A DNA stretch of 64,000 nt from contig NC_083508.1 in assembly GCF_032362555.1 (NCBI RefSeq), positions 7,283,001-7,347,000 on the forward strand. Direction: 5' to 3'. Shown here one piece after another: positions 1-13,000 of this stretch. The position numbers were made by a program, and so were the translations under genes. Origin of the DNA: Amyelois transitella (taxonomy: Eukaryota; Arthropoda; Insecta; Lepidoptera; Pyralidae). The notes under the pieces were generated by a model. That model was given only the letters and a program-made list of their open reading frames with translations, made no database searches and was not told where the DNA came from. Each line of letters opens with the position of its first letter. Position 1 is the first letter of the stretch.

Positions 1-273
1 GGCATGGTTAAAGTTTTGAGTATGGGCGAAAGAGTGGTGATGTAAACTGTTTACTATAAGTACAAATGGTTCCCTTCTTTACGAATATTAAAAAGCAATA
101 CTGTCTCTCTACCAGTTCAGTTGACCTCAAAGTTAAAAAGAGAGAGCCCATAAAATATATTGCTTTTAATCGTTCGTCAATAAGCTCCCTAGTATACAAA
201 ACTACAGATATGCACTGCCGTATTATGTACTCGTATTATCGAAATTATGTAATCGTTATCTTAGTTCCCTCAA

Positions 274-473
274 CTGCAGCTTCCTTTGAACAGTGTAGAG
301 TCAGAGTACAGCCATGGTTATTGCCGGCAGGTTCCACAGACCATGACGGCTGCGGCGGACAGCCGGACCGGACCAGTTATCGCGCGGCGTGTGAGCGGCG
401 CCGACCGCCCGACCTCCCGACCACACACCCGACCGCGACGGAGACCGACTTCCCTCCGGGGCGTCACCTGTGA
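274..473 (+). CDS. Probable last coding exon of an unidentified upstream gene (partial)
   Basis: A GC-rich island in AT-rich DNA starts just after a plausible acceptor (tcaactgcag, ending near 273) and stays open to a TGA at 471-473. In this frame third codon positions are strongly G/C, and the stop coincides with the end of the GC-rich stretch, as expected of a terminal exon. The encoded tail is rich in proline, arginine and threonine (for example PPDLPTTHPTATETDFPPG) and matches no domain I know. A second frame (286-624) is also open but runs on into AT-rich DNA, so I prefer the first. The 5' part of the gene would lie outside the window. No function is assigned. Confidence 0.4.
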
Positions 474-3400
474 TTTTAAACGTTATTTATATATTGACTT
501 CTTCCGAAATCCGGAAGGTCGCAATAACTTACCAAAACGCATCGGTAAAGTGTTGAATATTCTAAAGTTTCTTTGTATCGCTGTTTCGACGTTACATATA
601 CATACACTTTTTTTAAACCCGTGAGTGCAATCTTGTTTTTATAATTACGTTTTCTTGTATCGTAGTTATTGCCGAGTACAATTATATTATTATTATGGTA
701 TTGATTTATGTTAAGTTGATGTATTCTAAGCATACCTATACATTCTTTGAATTGACCTTCGAGAAAGGTTAGTGATACTGATTATTGTGGTGGAGATTAA
801 TGCGCTTCAAGCTCAGTCAACTTTGAGTTACGAGCGGTTTGTTTTGATTATATGAGAAGCATCAGGCGTAGAAAATTTGTAGTCTTGTGATTTTTTCTTA
901 AATGCTAGCTATAGCTTTGTAGTCATTAAGCTAGTTTCTATTTGCAATCATATTTATTTCAGAAGGAGTTATTAGTGTCACAATTTTATATTACTTTCAC
1001 GAGTTCATTCGGTTCGACGCTCGATTTGGTACGAGCTCGTTTGGTTTACCTGTCCTATAATTTATATTTTGATATCATTCAGTATTTAAATAGATATCTA
1101 AGATTGGACTTTTCATTATTTCGGCCAGTATTGGTCAGTCTATGAGATACCTACCACTGACATTCACTGATCTTTTATATGTTCGAACTATTCGGTTTTG
1201 TGTAATGTATTTGTCCTGTAATTTAACATCGTTGAGGTAAGGAAATAGGTGTTATATTAGTAAATAACGTTATACGTATTGACTGCGGTCTGTCTCTAGT
1301 TTGAATCCGTCGACTTGGACCATCTCGGGAGTGCTTCCAAATGCTGTGCAAAATAACAATAAGTTTTTAGCGCGAGTCAAACGCTCGTTTTATACTTAGA
1401 TACATCTTAGTGTTTGCAATACGTGATAATTGCTCCTTGCTGTATTCTCACTATAGCCAAGACTAAGTTTGCTCAAAATTAGAGTTCGATGTTTATACAT
1501 AAAATAACGTATACTGTTAATTATATTTTTAAAAGCACTGATATACCACCTATCTCTTATCACTTAGTGTAATCAATATTTTATAATTCACTTACAATTT
1601 TATTTCAATAACTAATAATATGCTACGGATGTTAAATATATATATATACCTTAGTTACAGAGCCATATGTTCAACAAAACAGTTCTGACCATTCCAGCAT
1701 AAAAGTGAATAATTAAAATGCAAAAGTCAAGACGTAGAGAAATACTTTAATACTTCTCGTTTGAACTAGATCGCATATACAGGGAAAGATTTTGTTGATA
1801 GGAGTCAAAAATGCTGTAAGAAAAGTAAAATATACTCAAGTGAAGCTCAACGATAGACACCTGTCACAACTCGTGATCGGAGCGACCTCGCCGGGAACAA
1901 CTTGTTATCATCTTGTCGCTTAGCCTAGCTCTAGCATAAGTAAAGTTGAACGAAGTATTGAACTAATGATTAAATTTTAATAATCAAATAACTTAAAAGC
2001 TGTAGGTGTTAATAAAATAAATATACGCCTTCTGAGATTATTATTTTGATATAAAACAAGTTTGTTTTGCACCAGAACGATAATGTACCTTAAATTTACA
2101 TGATAGTATAATGAGCAATAATATTACTATCAGTTTATTTGATAAATTGTTCAATGTTTTGATGTTGAGAATATTTTTTACCTTATTATATAAGTAATTT
2201 TTTCGTAGTATAAACTTCATAGATAGGAATCAGTTAATATAAATAATTTTTAATAAGGGTGATGTATTGTTCAGTAGTGGTGCCATTTGTGAAGTGTTTC
2301 CGGGTAAGAAGACGCAGCATTTCAGTTGTCAAACATGATGCATGTTGGCAGTGGCTCGTACCACGTGCAGTGAGTATTTGAGCAGATGTCAATTTAGTAA
2401 CAAGTGTATGTATTTATATGAAACAGTAGGTAACACTTATTAAACATATGGATACATTTTCAGTATGGAATTCGACCGGTCACACATTTGTATTGACGCA
2501 GCATTATGATAGCGAGCTACAAAGGTTACAATGGTTATTCTTGAGACCATTCCATATAGATTAAAGTTGAAGCCAAAATGACGACTTATTTTTCTAAATG
2601 ATTTTGTTAGATTTGAAATAAAACATATTAAGATAAAATGTTAGATGTTTATCGGTATATTATACAAATAACTTAATAAGACACTCAGATTTCCAAAGAA
2701 TTATAGCTCAAGTAAATTGTTCTAGCTAGCTTACGATTGCCATTGTTAGTGTTATGAGACCGGCAGAGATCAGCCGCGCGCGCCGGCAAGGCATTCTTAG
2801 GAGCTGAGCTAAACACTACATTCAAATATATTCGAACATCACAATTTGTATATACATAATTAATTTACCAATTAAATGTGATACGAATTTTCTTATTTTA
2901 GTGTTTAAATAATTTAAAGTAGTCTCATATCGCAATATTTAATGCTAAAAGGTGCTATCGGTTAGCATTGAACTTTTTGGATGGTGTTTTAGTGACCTCT
3001 GTTTGCGGCTTGAACAAACGTACTCAAACATGTTAAGTGTCAGAATGTATTACTTTTCTTTGAAATAATACAATTTATAAGACTATATTAATCAAACATT
3101 AATTGTAGTAGTTCTGTTTTCTTTGTGCTTTTTAAGTACCTATTTACATATAGAGGAAATATTTAAAATGACAACAAAATTAATACCTTCTGTTAGTATA
3201 TCTTCTAAACTTATGTATATCGATAAACATTCTTTTGGATAATATTTGTATATAATTTTATTATGAATGATGTAAATTATGGAATCTCTTTTATTTCCAT
3301 TAATCGTACGTAACTTTTTGTGCTATTACATTTTATAATTGCTATCTTCAGTAATCTGTATACTGTTGCTTTTATTTTTTAAATTGTGTAAATTATTAAT

Positions 3401-3690
3401 GACATTAAGTATATTTAATGATAGCCATAAAATTACTTGTTTTATATAAAATAAGTCTGTAAATACCCTGATTATACATTAAGTTTTATACTAGATTGTT
3501 TTTGTTTCGTCTCCGAACCCCTGACCTTCAGTAATCATGAAAACCTAACATTCTGGGAAATTCTACATTAAGTAATTTAAAATTTATGGGAGTTCAACTT
3601 CCAGATCAAAGAAAATGATAAAAGAGTAAAAATAAGCAAAAAGCTAGGTTAAATAGAAAAGTATAATAAAGTAAAATGAGCCATAAATAT
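474..3690. other. Gene-poor AT-rich stretch
   Basis: No convincing coding sequence was seen. The first part may be the 3' untranslated region of the gene ending at 473. Small GC-richer islets occur at about 1860-1925 and 2755-2810, without a supported reading frame. Confidence 0.4.
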
Positions 3691-3699
3691 TCATAAACG

Positions 3700-4050
3700 C
3701 TTTGACCCGCGAGGCTGCTGTGGCGACGACTTTCGATAGCGTTTAGCTTATGGTTGTGCGACTGGCTGTGGAGAAAGTTAACTGTAGTGCGTACCCGTTA
3801 CCGCAGGCGCCGCGGCGGGCTCAGTCTGCGCCTGCGCCGGCCCGCGAGACACCCGCGCGCTGTATGTCGCGCTTAACTTCGCACAATGTTTACATCGTGC
3901 ATGACCCGGCAAAACGATAACAGAAAGCGACAGTGTTAAGCGAAGATCGTTCTAAAACCTGTGATCATAGTGACCAGTGAGACGGGTCAACAGAGCCCCA
4001 ATTCGGCGGTCGTAGTGTAAGAGTGCAACGGCCGAAACAAAGGACGCGCA
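3700..4050 (+). promoter_or_regulatory. CpG-rich putative promoter and 5' UTR of the corin-like gene
   Basis: A locally GC- and CpG-rich stretch (about 3800-3880, with cgccgcggcgggc and cgcctgcgccggcccgcg) lies just upstream of a short ATG exon at 4051 in otherwise AT-rich DNA. This is the usual look of an insect promoter with its first exon. No clear TATA box was identified and the start site is not defined. Confidence 0.4.
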
Positions 4051-7000
4051 ATGACGTTCTCTGGAAACATGAAGGAGAGCAAGTCGCGCGGCGTGAAAGA
4101 CACATGGGAGTCGGAGGTGAGAAGCGATTTCTACTATGATTGTCTCGCACCGTTAATGATGTATCTGGTACGCTTCTGATTCATGGCATTGTCATTGTTT
4201 AAAGTTTCGTTCGAAAGTTTCGATGGGATTTCTCGTTAACATGCGATATGCATAATTGACTTTAATAACTTTCATGTATTGTAACCTATTAATGAAACAA
4301 AGCTGTCGAAAGCGCGCTTTTCTTTCAAATTACACGGCTTGGGTCCACCACTTAAAATAATTTGGCGATGTACTAGTAATGTACCAGTAACGTTTTTAAA
4401 CGGTTTTATTTAGCTCACCCCGTTTGTTTTTTTAACAAAATGGATAAACGTTAGTTTTGAAGGGCTAATAAACTTGGGATTCTATTGTAGGCGATGGGCT
4501 AGCAACCTGTCACTATTTGAATCTCAATTCCATTATAAAGCCATACAGCTGAACCCCTGCAAGGGATATAGACGTGAATATAGGAATAAATAATTATGGT
4601 AGTTTTAATATAGGCAGGTAAATACCTATAGCAAAACGTAGTATTTCAGTCTTTCATGATTTATCATGTATGTAACATGGTAGATTTTTTCTAAATGTTT
4701 TATGTCTTACCTACTTACTCTTTTTCATTGTAGAAATATGTAATAAAAATTTCCTTAACGAATTAAAATTCTCCCTATACAGTAGAATAGACCAAAAAAA
4801 TAACTAAAATTTAACTAATTTAACAAGTTAACTGCAATAAAATTAAGAAAACATTGAATAGTTAAAGCCTGCGGTAAAGTAACTATACTTACTTACCTAA
4901 GATAAAAGGGTCATATTTTGCAACGTGAAACTAAAGAAAACGTGAAGTTGCAATAAGGCTGGTGCGGCGACAATTTTATCTTTGGTCACGTTTGGACTAC
5001 ATTCTTTACTCAGGAAGTAAAACGCTTGCTCTGATCATGCACGTCGTTTATGTATGTCTGTCCTTGCCTATTTACGATCACCTCTCACCAGTGTCGGCAG
5101 GCACAATCTAAGTTTAAATCAGCAAATAAATAAAGTACGTACCTATAGGTACCCAAGTAACAAAATTTGTTAATACAAGTCACAGTTAGGTATTATATGT
5201 ACTTAAACAAAAATATTGGTTTTCAACACAGAAATCGTATTATTATTTAAATTGTTTGATTTTTACTTTGATACCTATATAAAATACGTGTAGCTTTTTT
5301 TATTGCACTCCATCTTGTTCCCATGAATGTCGTAAAAGGCGACTTAGGCATAGGCTTATAAACTTGGGATTCTTCTTTTAGGCAATAGGCTAGCAGCCTG
5401 TCTCGAATCTCAATTTTATCGTTAAGCCAAACAGCTGAACATGGCATATCAGACTTTTAAGACTTTCTATCCCGCAAGGGATATAGACGTGATTATACAT
5501 ATGTATGTATTTGAAAGGATTGGTTCAGTAGATAAAGCTTGATGACAAACAAATAAACTTACTTTCGCATTTTGAATTAATTTGGATTGGATTGAATCTG
5601 GATTTAGATAATGACCAAAGTTATAGTATACACGGCTCAGGAGATACCTGGTCCACCTCCCATACACCAGCCAAAACAAGGTGGCACACCTATTTCCTGA
5701 GCCTACCATATCCTTTTTAATATCTTGGATATTATATTATTTATAGAAAGTACCCAAGTAATTATAGAGCACGCTTATTAGACATCGTTCTCCCAAAAAG
5801 ATTTTTCAACTTTGCGACAAATTAGAGAAACATTGCTCAAGCCCTTGATGAGATGGTGTAACGAGTTGCATCTGCCATACCACCTACATTCGACCATGAC
5901 CAGCTTACCTGAGTCACTGTGAGGATACTGTAGGAGTTTAATTAATTATCAAATTCTGTATTTCAATACATATGTCACAGCTATAATAGAGAAAAAGAGT
6001 ACCTACTAGTTGTAAAGGAATATTAAAAATAACCGTTTATAAACAAGAGAATAGAATAAAAGTCGTGTAAGTAAAGAACAAATTGGTAAAAACACTTTTC
6101 TGTTATTTGCACCCACCTTTTTTATGAAAAACGGTAGGCGTGCGGCAGACGATCGCTTTTTTTTTTACAAAATACTGCGTAAAAGCACGATTCCTAAGTT
6201 AGACAACCAGCTGGGCGGTCGGAAGTGTGTCAGTAGATATAACGGCGAAGCGCGAGGGCAGCGTCTTCCGTGATCCGGGTCGTCAGCGCTGACGGCCTGC
6301 CTGACGATTGCTGACCAATACTCACTACACATGTTTTGGTTAACCACATGAAATATTAGATAAATTCGATAATGACTGTATGTATTGATTTAAATAAAAC
6401 TAACGTGTGTGTCAAACCTGCGTTATCAACAGTATGTATGTACGAGTATTATTAATTTTATATATTTATGTACAACAAGGAAAAAAACATGAACTTAAAA
6501 ATTAACTCTGTAAAAGAACACTTCTTATTTCTAAACAAATGTCATCCAATTGGCCCAGGCTAGAAAATATTTAGACTGGAATTTAAATTCATAATAAAAC
6601 ACCTTTAAAAAATTACTCATATAATAAACCTAAAACGAATCAATTTATAATAACAAATATAAATTAATTAGAACAACCTACATGTACTAGTTATATAAAT
6701 AGTGGATGCATCACAACGACAACGACAGGTATGTACTTATATAATGATTATTAGCGATTGTTGATAGATATTACTTTTGAGCTTAAGCACACTGAATCCC
6801 AAGCTTATAAGCCTAACCCTTAGTTGGTTCTTAACTTTTATTAGTCGCCTCATCATCGTGCCGTTATCATCATTAAAAAACCTTTGTATTAATACAAAAG
6901 TGCTCATCAATTTTATTATCGAATTAGCGGAATATACTCCATATGGTATGAACGAATTTTAAAGGTAACCAATTTTAAACTTTGAAATCATATATTTAAA

Positions 7001-10000
7001 AAAGTAAATATAGTAAATATTAAAAATAAACCTTGTAATTTATACAAAAGTGCTCATCTTACGCAAATAAGTACAAACTATTTGTGATTACTTATTACGA
7101 AATACGCTTAAGCGGCGAGGTGAGAAGAATAAGAGTTCACGGTCTAAAAATTTAAAAAAGGTCACAGAGTTTATGTCTTCTAAACATCTTATTAAAAATA
7201 TATACTTTACTGTAGGTATTTTTTGGAAAACAGTAGAATTCAAATCTTCTTCACCTCTATGGAGAGGACTCTGTAGTCCGCTTATGCCTACGTTTCTGAA
7301 TTAGGTAGGCAAGTCAGGTTTTTAGAAAACCGACTCCCATCTTCAATCTAACAAAGTAAGTTGCAGTACTTTATAGGAGAATCCTACCCTTTACTTCATC
7401 ATACGTGGTTACGGATCCATTTGCCTGAAAGTGTGAGTTTCCTCTCGTTTTTTTTTTAATAGAGACGATAATTTATGTGTATCAAATTATTCCACCTCTG
7501 TTAGTCATACGTGTGACCACAAACGTCGTCGACGTGAGAAAACATACTTACCACGCCGCGGCCTAAATATTTTGCTCCAGTTAAGAAAAGTATCATATTC
7601 TAAAACTACTTACATACATATACATATGTATATTCCAACATAAAGACACAACAACAGAACGTGGCCTTTCAGTCTATACCTACTCACTCAGGTACTTATT
7701 AAATAAATGAGTTATCTATCTATCCACTTAACTTTTATTTGTTGACTGATTGCACATACATACCTGCTTAGGCGCCCACATTAAATTTATCATATTTCCA
7801 GTAGGTTGACATGCTACATGCCCTTATGTGCGACAGACTACTAGTGTTTTCTCATAAAATAAAGGTAAGAAAAATCTACGGACAAACAGGGTTCTTAGAT
7901 AAATAAGTTGACGAAAACGATTGTGTGTTGAAAAGACATAAACGAGTTCGGCATTATTAATTTAACTATTTTTATGTATAAAACTATTTGTTTTCATTTC
8001 TTACATTCCTTTAACTTTACCATTTTAAGTTTACCTTGTAGCATGACATTCTTAGATGTCTATTGGATACACTTATAATAAGACAGTTAATAAAACTAAA
8101 TTCTAACGCATTGTCTACTTTGGAATAATGCAAGAAGTTGAAGGTGTGCTACACAAAGTTTATGTTGATATCGATATAAGTAAATAATATACCCTTTTGA
8201 ATTGGAAATATTCTATTCGAAATAGATACTTAAAACATAGGGTTTCATAATTAGAGTTCGAAATATAAGGTATAGTAACCATCATACCTCCAAACATTAT
8301 CTTGCCCAGGGCATTCGTGACTATACAGTATTCCAAAATTCAAACCTTTCGGCCGTCATGGCAACCAAACTTCGCAACCGGTTGAGAAAAAGACATTTCA
8401 ATTCCTTATCGGCAACTAGTTACGAATAAGGATTTTTTTTTCTTTGTAAGCAACTAGTTGCCAACCAAGAAAATTTTTATCGACCATGGCAACTGAGTTT
8501 CTCAACCAGTTGTGAAAAATGATTTAAAATTCTTTCTTGACAACAAGTTGCGTCAAAAATAATGGGAAGTAATGGGTTGACAATCTTTGCGGTCAATCCG
8601 TACTTATATTAAATCCTATTTCTAGAATTACTGGCCAGGATTATTTTTCCTTTTAATTGATATATGTCAATTAAATAATATGTCATTAATTTTCCCTGTC
8701 AAGTCAGTACACATATTTTGTCGCGAACTAGCCTCGCTTGAAAAAAAACGAATTTTATTTCATTGTGATGTCTACTTCAAACATATATCCAAATTCCTCT
8801 ACAGTAGAATATATAACTACAAGAAGAGGAGGTGTATCAATATTACATGAAGGACGCCGTTATCATCGTAAAAAAATATATAAAAATGGAGACTCATTTT
8901 ATAAATGCTATGTTAAAAATGGATGCAGAGGTAATTTAACCATAAATGCACGAAATGAAATAATTAAAATAACAAAGGAACATGACGCAGACTGTGAAGC
9001 TGATATTGGAAAAAATTTAATTTTGAAAAAGATGGACGACTTGAAGCAAAGGAGCAGTTGTAATTTTATATCGATTCAAAAACAGTATGAGGATGTTGTC
9101 AAAGGACTCAAAAACGACGGTTTTCAATTTATAAATAAAATACCACAGTTTAATAACATAAAGACGGGATTATATAATGAAAGAAACAAAGTTTTGGGCG
9201 TTGCAAAGTCACGTTTTAATAATTGTCATGATTTTATTGTACCCACTAAATATAAAAATTTTTGTGTTGCTGACTACGTGGATGACGATAAACGAATCAT
9301 CGTGTTCTGTTCTAATGAAAACAGAAAGGAGATGAATAAGTATCATCATTTTTACGCTGACGGCACTTTTAAGTGTTGTCCGAAATTAAGAACCGAAAAG
9401 AGGCATGTTGCACGGTGCGTTGGTTTAGCTCGTCTTCCTGTTCAATACATAGAAAAAGGATATGAATATGTTATGAGCAAAAACCCTAGAAATCCATCTG
9501 ACGGGTTGCAAAAATTTAATAAATACTTTAATAAACAATGGATAAAGAAAAATGAAATGATGATGTCTTGCTCTTGTGGTAACGAAAATATAAGAACTAA
9601 TAATAGCCTTGAAGGATGGCATGCGAAAATTAATAGATATATTGGAAGAAAATATCCAACGTTGCCACAATTATTGGATATTCTGTCAACAGAATATAAA
9701 TCTTATGATTTAAATATTAAAAGTAAAAAGAATAAAGAGTATAAGGCAATTGACGAGGAGATTGACCAGGCGTTGAGTGAATTAGTAGAAAAAAAGATAT
9801 CTGTTGGTCACTGTTTGGAGATTATTAGCCCTTTTGCAATTTCGTTTTAGCGGTTTAAGTCACTCAGTTAATATAAATAAATGAACACTATTAAAATATA
9901 TTTGTTTTAATATAACAGGGACAATAACCGCCTCCGTGGTGTAGGTAGTGGTTTGAGCGTTCACGAAGTCACGGGCTACAGCTAGTACGAAATCTATGTA

Positions 10001-13000
10001 CTTATTGATCAGTGTTTGTATTCGATGAGGACATTACTACATTGTTGCGTAAGAAGAAATTAAATTCTTATACTGCAACTAGTGTTTTTGAGAAATTCCT
10101 TGTTGGCAACTAGTTGCTTATAAAGAAAAAAAAATCTTTATTCATAACTGGTTGCCGACAAAGAATGAAAATGTCTTTTTCTCAACTGGTTGCGAAGTTT
10201 AGTTGCCATGGCGGCCGAAAGGAATTCAAAATTATATACGAGTAGAGCGCATATATTTCTCAAGACCAATCATAGCGCAGTTACCGTTTATCGACCCCAA
10301 CATTTAAGATTACGAATAGCCGAAACACTTTCCCGTTAGCAAATAGGTAAGCACACAAGTAAATGAACATGCTGATGTCATCTCTCAGAACAATGTTTAC
10401 ATTAAATTTGCGTACTGTATTCGTATAATATTCACTACGGTTTAAAAATGGGTACGCTAAGGATGAAAGTGAAGGCGTCCGCATTGTGAGTTAGAGATCT
10501 TAATAGAAAAGACCGCCTCTTTGTTGCCGCGCAAAACGTGAGTGGGATGTAGGTCGCGGCAGGTGCACGCCGCGGCTGCTCGCCGTAAAATAGGTGGATA
10601 TTGAATTAAGTTGTCGCACTTAGATATTGCATTTGAAACTAGCGGTAACCTAAAATTTGTGAAAATATTACAAAGACAATTTATCCGAAACGATTAAATT
10701 ATTTACAATTCATTTGGGTGTTCATAATATTATGCACGATGCTGTTGAAAACATCCAAGTCCAAGAATATTTTAGATATTATGCCTAGAACTAGATTGTA
10801 TAAACTACAACAGACCTAAATTAATGAATCCGGAACTATAGTTTCAGAGGTACAAAGCTCAGCAGAGAGGCAATCAATAATTGAGATGATGAAGATAAAA
10901 TAATGAATTTCATTTCCCTCAAAAAAGAGGGAGCGGCCACCACAGACTGTGTTGCTGTCCTTGTGCATTACCATCACAAATAGTAGTTGCGGCGAAAACG
11001 AACTCGGTCTACAAAATATCTCTTTGTTCGGGCTGTGTTTGTGCTCAAACTTCAAATGCCATTTGTATGTCAGGCATGTCACGTTTTTGTGTTCTTGCTG
11101 CGGTTGATACCCAACTCCGGCACCGTGCTAAAATTTAATGATAATACGCACGGAACTTATTTCGAAACTGAAACTCTACAGTAGACTTACTTAAAGTTAC
11201 GAAAAGCTTTCGAATAGATATGTAGATAACTTATTCCAGTTTGCCAAAGTTATTATAGTCCACAGTTTGGAAGGCGAATTAACATTAAATATGTAAAGAA
11301 GAATAACACGAAAGGAAATGATTGTTTTTACATCGCTTAGCAACCATCTTATGTGCATAACATGCATACATATGGTCACGTTCACGTCTATATCCCTTGC
11401 GGGGTAGACAGAGCCAACAGTCTTGAAAAGACTGAATGGCCCCGTTCAGCTTTTTGGCTTAATGATAGAATTGAGATTCAAATATTGACAGGTTGCTAAC
11501 CCAACGCCTAAAAAAGAATTCCAAGTTTGTAAGCCTATCCCTTAGTCGCCTTTTACGACATCCATGGGAAAGAGATGAAGTGGTCCTATTCTCTTTTGTA
11601 TTGGTGCCGGGAACCACACGTCATAATGTGCATAACCCAGAAAATAGTCACCGACGCGGTAGAATTTGAACCTGTGCATCACGTATTTCGGACACTTTAG
11701 GTATCCATGCGACCAGGGACTCTTTCAAGAACAAACTTTATATATGCACGCATTGCTTTTATCAATACATTGCCCGAAATTAACTTCATTTATATGGATG
11801 GATATTTCGAATATACAATAGAATTTTCGACGCAACTATCTGATCTGACATTCAATTAAAGCAGCCGGTGAACTGTTGAGTGGACTTTATTGACGCAACG
11901 CAGGTAATTTCTTGCCATTTGATATAAGCAATGTTTCTGAGATAACAGTGTCGTAACGCTAACACTGCCACGAATTGTTCACCGCAATTCTCTACGAAAT
12001 ATAAATTTTGATGATAATATATATCACCGATAACTATTCGAAATAAGTGGTATTGGGAAACAAATATTAAATTTAGTGTCCAATAAAGAATAATTTTAAA
12101 ACTTTAGCATCTAATTTTAAAACAACCCATAGTTGTTTACATCGTTCATCATTTCGGAATGAAGCAGCATTCCCGGAAAACTATTGATAAAATTACCATT
12201 CCATTGCATGGTAGATAGGCATGATGAGAAAAGAACTTTTTCTGATTGTCCTGGGTCTTGGATGTTTATCTATATAAGTATTTATTATAAAATATAGTAT
12301 CGTTGAGTTAGTATCTCGTAACACAAGTTTCGAACTTACTTCGAGGCTAACTCAATCAGTGTAATTTGTCCCGTATATATTTATTTATATTTATTTATAT
12401 TTATTTATATTTATATTGCATGCTTTCAGTTGCACCCATAGCTGTTACTAATATTTTAGATCTATCCGGTAAATATATGACCTTTCGTTATGCTTATACT
12501 AAATATCTGTAGATTATATTAATATGGACTAGGTAATATAGATTTAGCCTTTATTCGACCTCGGGTCTTGAATCCAATCCAAATATCATAAAATCTGTAT
12601 AGCGGCTTAGCCATAGAGTTGCAGACAAACTTTCTGATGAATTCAAATCAAAATGCAAAAATAATAAACTTTGTTATAAAATTAAAACTTTCATCGTATA
12701 TAGATTTGAAATCTCGTAATAGTTAAATTACATAAAAATAAAGTATTTTTTGGTTTGCAAATCAGTAAATAGAAACGGTTGTTTACGAGATTCCCGAGTG
12801 AAAGATTTAATGCTGATACATAGCTGAATCAAATAAAGCGTGAATGATCGCGGTGCTAAATTGATTATTACCACTAGTTATTCAGTTTAATAATTATTTG
12901 ATAAAATCAGTCACTTACATCAATAAAGTGAGTTTATTATTAATACAACCTTAGAGAGAGTTTGTCGGCCAACAAGGAACGCGAGAGAAAGTGATCTAGG

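Larger units (their letters stand above)
4117..8336. other. First intron of the corin-like gene (left part), repeats only
   Basis: No coding sequence is supported. It contains SINE fragments at about 4461 and 5295 and a short one near 6790. A GC-richer patch at 6220-6320 has no convincing frame. Confidence 0.4.

Noticed and set aside
10490-10590. Possible non-coding first exon (cgcgcaaaac followed by gtgagt)
   Set aside because: A GC-richer patch with a fair donor, but nothing else defines an exon; not enough to annotate.
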